Assembly (NCBI RefSeq): GCF_047528295.1
Contig: NZ_CP180001.1
Location: 2,046,001-2,110,000 of the forward strand
Direction of reading: 5' to 3'
Source of the DNA: Peptacetobacter sp900550335
Lineage (GTDB): Bacteria; Bacillota; Clostridia; Peptostreptococcales; Peptostreptococcaceae
Length of the DNA stretch: 64,000 nt
Every line of letters starts with the position of its first letter. Position 1 is the first letter of the stretch. The position numbers and the translations under genes were made by a program. Below, piece by piece: positions 61,113 to 64,000 of the stretch. The notes beneath the pieces are model-generated. The model worked only from the letters and a program-made list of their open reading frames with translations, was not told the origin of the DNA and ran no database searches.

Positions 61113-61156
61113 ATATAATTTTTTTATTTAATTTTTATTTTTCAATATTCTACTAT

Positions 61157-61333
61157 CTAATATTTTGATGATTGATATGAAGATGGTTTACCATTAGTTT
61201 TACAATCTTCACAGCAGTCATACTTACAAGATACACCAGCATTATTTTTACACTGATCTCCTTGCACTTCTATCTCTTTTAATTCTATTTTTTCCTGTAT
61301 TTTTATTTTTTTAATTTCTTTTGCTTCAGACAT
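61157..61333 (-). CDS. Cys-rich RiPP precursor peptide
   Basis: 58 residues, ATG at 61333 with AGGAGGA seven bases before. Leader: MSEAKEIKKIKIQEKIELKE with alternating charged and Ile/Leu residues, ending near QGDQ (residue 27). Core: five Cys at 28, 36, 40, 41, 44 (CKNNAGVSC, KYDCCEDC), then a Ser/Lys-rich tail (KPSSYQSSKY). No membrane segment, no double-Gly site. It lies behind a LytTR promoter and ahead of two radical SAM genes, so it is their likely substrate (ranthipeptide- or sactipeptide-like). It resembles the CLI_3235-type precursors in design; membership is not proven. Confidence 0.85.
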   Translation of the reverse strand: MSEAKEIKKIKIQEKIELKEIEVQGDQCKNNAGVSCKYDCCEDCKTNGKPSSYQSSKY

Positions 61334-61534
61334 TTTTTGTTCCTCCTAAGTTTTAATATTTATATATAAAACCAAACTAAAGTAGAGTCTCAAATAGTAT
61401 CCTCTGCCAAACTCTATTATTATCTTTTTTCATTTTATTCTGTGTACAGGCTGCTATTTTCAATTTTCTTTAATTCAGCTAATATATCGAATTTAAGAAA
61501 TTTTTATTTAAATTTCTTATCTCTTCTTGTCTTT

Positions 61535-61603
61535 AAAATAACATTTTTAATTATTAAAAACAATAGATTTGGTGTGAATGGTAGAAAAAATGACCTGAAT
61601 GGT
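61535..61603 (-). promoter_or_regulatory. LytTR-type promoter P3 (precursor and biosynthesis operon)
   Basis: ACCATTCAG (61595-61603) and ACCATTCAC (61574-61582), 21 bp start to start, then ACCAAATCTA, TTGTTT (61558-61563), 17 bp, TATTTT (61535-61540). Transcription would start near 61528, giving a leader of about 195 bases before the precursor ATG. The leader holds a hairpin near 61495-61520 (AAGAAATTT/AAATTTCTT); I found no convincing gene in it. Confidence 0.85.
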
Positions 61604-61609
61604 AAAATT

Positions 61610-62854
61610 CTACTTCCACAATATATTTTCCAAATGCTTTTTATTAAATTCACAGTATTTTTCAAATGCTTTTTCATTTTCATATAGTAACCGATTTTTC
61701 GCTGGGCAAGTATTACAAAAAGCATTTACTGAACAATCTCTGCAACGAGTCTGATTTTTTAGATCTAAGTTTTCAAAGTTTTTAAATCCTTCAAAATCCT
61801 TTTTATATAATTTTTCCTCTGTTTCTAAGTCCATATCTAATATATTAAATGTCTTAAATTTATCATCTGTTATATTTGGACAAGAGTACACATATCCATC
61901 GTCTGCTATAAATATACTATTTCTTCCAGCATTACAATGTCCTGTATTTATATTGTCATAGCTATTTTCATCTAAAGTATATAAATCTTGAGGAGTGTAG
62001 AATACCTCATCATTTTCAACATACTTTTCACATCCACTAAATCCTCTTCCAAATTTACAGAAGTATCTTATTCTCGCTTTTGTACCTATTTTTTCATTTA
62101 ATTCTTCAAACTTTTGTTTATATCCTTCGTTGTATTTTCCCATTACCATAGATATACTTATCTTATCGCAACCATTATCTTTAAGATATCCAATAGCCTT
62201 CATAACCTTGTTGAATACACCTTTTCCCCTTATTTCTGAACAAGTTTCTTCGTCATATCCATCAAGGCTAATCTCTACTGCGTAAAAATTATCACTTATA
62301 AATTTAGCCATTTTTTCATCTATTAGCGTAGCATTTGTGCTTAGTATGAGCTTTTCGTCGTATTTTGATTTTATATATTCTATAAACTCAACAAAGTCTT
62401 TTCTTACAAGTGGCTCTCCCCCTGATATTGTAAGATTGATTGGGTTTAATTTTAATACATTGTCTACAACTTTTTTTAGTTCTTCCAAATTCATTCTTTC
62501 TTCCCGATTTATGTTTGATTCTTTGCAACAATAGCAACAATTTAGGTTACATTTATTAGTTATCGCTATTGAAACTTTTGGAACCATTCCATAATATATT
62601 TCTTCATTTGGATTATCTGTTACTAGATCTAAATCTTCTAATGATTTTATTATTTTTCTAAAGTAGTCTTTGTCATCTTCACTAAATAAATCAATCATTT
62701 TTTCAAGAGCCAGTTGTTTTTCAACTGACTCTTCTATCACTTCATAACATACAAGAGGAATTTTTATCCATTTTCCACTATATTGGTTGGATATTATAAC
62801 AGCGTTGTCTTTTTTCATTATATTTGCTTTTTTATTATAAAAATAACCACTCAT
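61610..62854 (-). CDS. SPASM radical SAM maturase, paralogue of the 57065 gene
   Basis: 414 residues. N-terminal ~95 residues similar in plan to the CcpM-like enzyme (leader-binding type), then CNLNCCYC at Cys102, Cys106, Cys109, LTISGGEPLVRKDF, and the SPASM end GHCNAGRNSIFIADDGYVYSCPN and CRDCSVNAFCNTCPA. It stands upstream of promoter P3 and 13 bases after an FtsX gene, as if part of a second gene set. Its precursor is either the 61157 peptide or one outside the window. Confidence 0.88.
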   Translation of the reverse strand: MSGYFYNKKANIMKKDNAVIISNQYSGKWIKIPLVCYEVIEESVEKQLALEKMIDLFSEDDKDYFRKIIKSLEDLDLVTDNPNEEIYYGMVPKVSIAITNKCNLNCCYCCKESNINREERMNLEELKKVVDNVLKLNPINLTISGGEPLVRKDFVEFIEYIKSKYDEKLILSTNATLIDEKMAKFISDNFYAVEISLDGYDEETCSEIRGKGVFNKVMKAIGYLKDNGCDKISISMVMGKYNEGYKQKFEELNEKIGTKARIRYFCKFGRGFSGCEKYVENDEVFYTPQDLYTLDENSYDNINTGHCNAGRNSIFIADDGYVYSCPNITDDKFKTFNILDMDLETEEKLYKKDFEGFKNFENLDLKNQTRCRDCSVNAFCNTCPAKNRLLYENEKAFEKYCEFNKKHLENILWK

Positions 62855-62867
62855 AACACTTCCTCCT

Positions 62868-64000
62868 CTAGTCTATATCTCTCATACCATCTGATATTTC
62901 TTTATTCTTAAAATCTCTGTTTGCTAATTTTACTGCTATTATACAAGTCGCTAGTGTAACAACAGTGAATATTATCGCCTGTGGATAAGGGAATCTAAAG
63001 TCCATAAAATGTTCTATTCCAAAATCTGTATAAGTATTATTGTTCCACTCAACATATTTTACAAGTTTGTATGTTGCCAATGCTATTCCAGATATTATAC
63101 TTAATACTGCGTATGTTACAGCTTCATACATATTCATACTATTCATATCCTTAGCAGACATTCCCAATGCTCTCATTGTAAATATTTCTTTTCTTCTTTC
63201 CATAATATTAGATTTAACTGTACAGAATATACTTATAGCTGCAATCATAAGTACTAAAGTTATATTTATAATGCTTTCTCTGTATATTTGCGACATTGCT
63301 TCCTTTTGTTGATTATAAAATCCTTGTTTTATACTCAATGATGCAGGTATATTTTCTTTAACATATTTTTCTACTTTTCTATTTTCTTCTACATTATTTA
63401 TATCCTTATAATCTACAATTAGATTATTATATGCTTTAAATCCTAGCAATTCTTTCATATTATCATCAGATGTTATTATCTCTAATCCTGAAGGTTGAAG
63501 AGCATCTCCATAAGACTGCCAATCATCTTTAAGAATAGCTCCTACTCTAACTTTTATATTTCTTTTTTCTATCTTATCTCCATTATGGCATTTTACACCA
63601 AGAGTAATTATATCTCCTACTTTTAGATTTTTATATATTTTATGATATGTATCTGTTGTCGTAGGATCATAAAAGCTATTAAATACAGCTACATTTATAT
63701 AACCATTTGTTTTTTGTTCTATATCTTTTGTAGTCTTATTATCTAACATATATGGCTCTACGACTTTCTTTATATCATCATTTTCAAAAAATCTAAGATG
63801 ATTTTGATATTCAACTTTTTCACTGCCATCTATTCCAAAGTATTTTATATAGTAGTCATTTATTTTATTTTTATCTTCAATAAAGGTTGCATCACCATTG
63901 AATCTAGCATTTGCACATTTCACAGCATCCATATTTTTTATTTTTTCTATTTTATTTTCTGGTATTTTATATGTTTCTGGATCATTTGCTATACCCATTG
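62868..64000 (-). CDS. Two-domain FtsX-type ABC permease, copy 3 (C-terminal part)
   Basis: The last ~377 codons are present: the second outer domain and the final three membrane segments, ending with the same ISDGMRDID as the other copies. The reading frame runs through the window edge with no start, so the gene continues to the right. Its order FtsX then radical SAM repeats the order seen for copy 2. Confidence 0.88.
   Translation of the reverse strand, partial: MGIANDPETYKIPENKIEKIKNMDAVKCANARFNGDATFIEDKNKINDYYIKYFGIDGSEKVEYQNHLRFFENDDIKKVVEPYMLDNKTTKDIEQKTNGYINVAVFNSFYDPTTTDTYHKIYKNLKVGDIITLGVKCHNGDKIEKRNIKVRVGAILKDDWQSYGDALQPSGLEIITSDDNMKELLGFKAYNNLIVDYKDINNVEENRKVEKYVKENIPASLSIKQGFYNQQKEAMSQIYRESIINITLVLMIAAISIFCTVKSNIMERRKEIFTMRALGMSAKDMNSMNMYEAVTYAVLSIISGIALATYKLVKYVEWNNNTYTDFGIEHFMDFRFPYPQAIIFTVVTLATCIIAVKLANRDFKNKEISDGMRDID

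Noticed and set aside
61420..61460. Second short precursor-like frame in the leader of the RiPP transcript (18 codons)
   Set aside because: No ribosome site, no Cys, and it ends well before the real precursor start.

Overview
This window comes from a low-GC, anaerobic Firmicute, most likely a Clostridia member near the Peptostreptococcaceae. The base composition, strong AGGAGG-type ribosome sites, selenium-carrier genes, T-box leader and clostridial peptide-maturation genes point there, but the species cannot be fixed from the sequence alone.

Region 1 (1 to about 30650) is most of a siphovirus-like prophage whose left end lies outside the window. Head genes run leftward on the minus strand: terminase small and large subunits, portal, SPP1 gp7-like minor head protein, scaffold, major capsid, and the start of a connector-type gene. 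A minus-strand early operon (26502 down to 11110) carries a Rha-type regulator, small unknown genes, DUF2800/DUF2815 proteins, a family A DNA polymerase, a sigma-like factor, a DUF2829 (Tad2)-like protein, a PP-loop protein, dUTPase, a VapE-type primase-helicase, a VRR-NUC nuclease and a SNF2 helicase. Between these blocks sits an island of mostly plus-strand genes (7696-11115) with its own XRE repressor, a very acidic protein and a double AP2-domain protein. The lysogeny end holds a second XRE repressor, a DUF4041/GIY-YIG gene under a LexA-type box, and a large serine recombinase. The prophage sits inside a yedE-like selenium-metabolism gene; only that gene's last ~50 codons remain here, followed by yedF and a DUF3343 gene.

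Region 2 (about 30650-47200) is host chromosome: AI-2E family permease, a MarR-controlled heterodimeric ABC exporter, GNAT acetyltransferase, a lone PTS IIA(Lac), beta-carbonic anhydrase, small membrane proteins, a parvulin-type isomerase, DegV, a polar amino-acid ABC transporter behind a T-box leader whose specifier reads CAC (His), and a stand-alone protein with an Rx4H HEPN-like motif. A 191-bp inverted-repeat element lies at 41846-42036.

Region 3 (47396-64000) is the most notable part: a radical-SAM RiPP (peptide natural product) locus, all on the minus strand. A 58-residue Cys-rich precursor (61157-61333), below the size of routine gene calls, is followed by a two-domain FtsX permease, two different SPASM radical SAM enzymes, an ABC exporter without a leader-peptidase domain, and a subtilisin-like protease fused to an acyl-carrier-like domain that lacks the phosphopantetheine serine. 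Downstream are an AgrA/AgrC-like two-component system, another FtsX permease and an ABC ATPase. Three promoters share an identical design (two LytTR-type 9-mers 21 bp apart, TTGTTT, 17 bp, TAwTTT) and drive the precursor, an FtsX gene and the ATPase, which defines a local regulon. A third radical SAM gene and a third FtsX gene at the right edge suggest that the locus, or a second copy, continues beyond the window.
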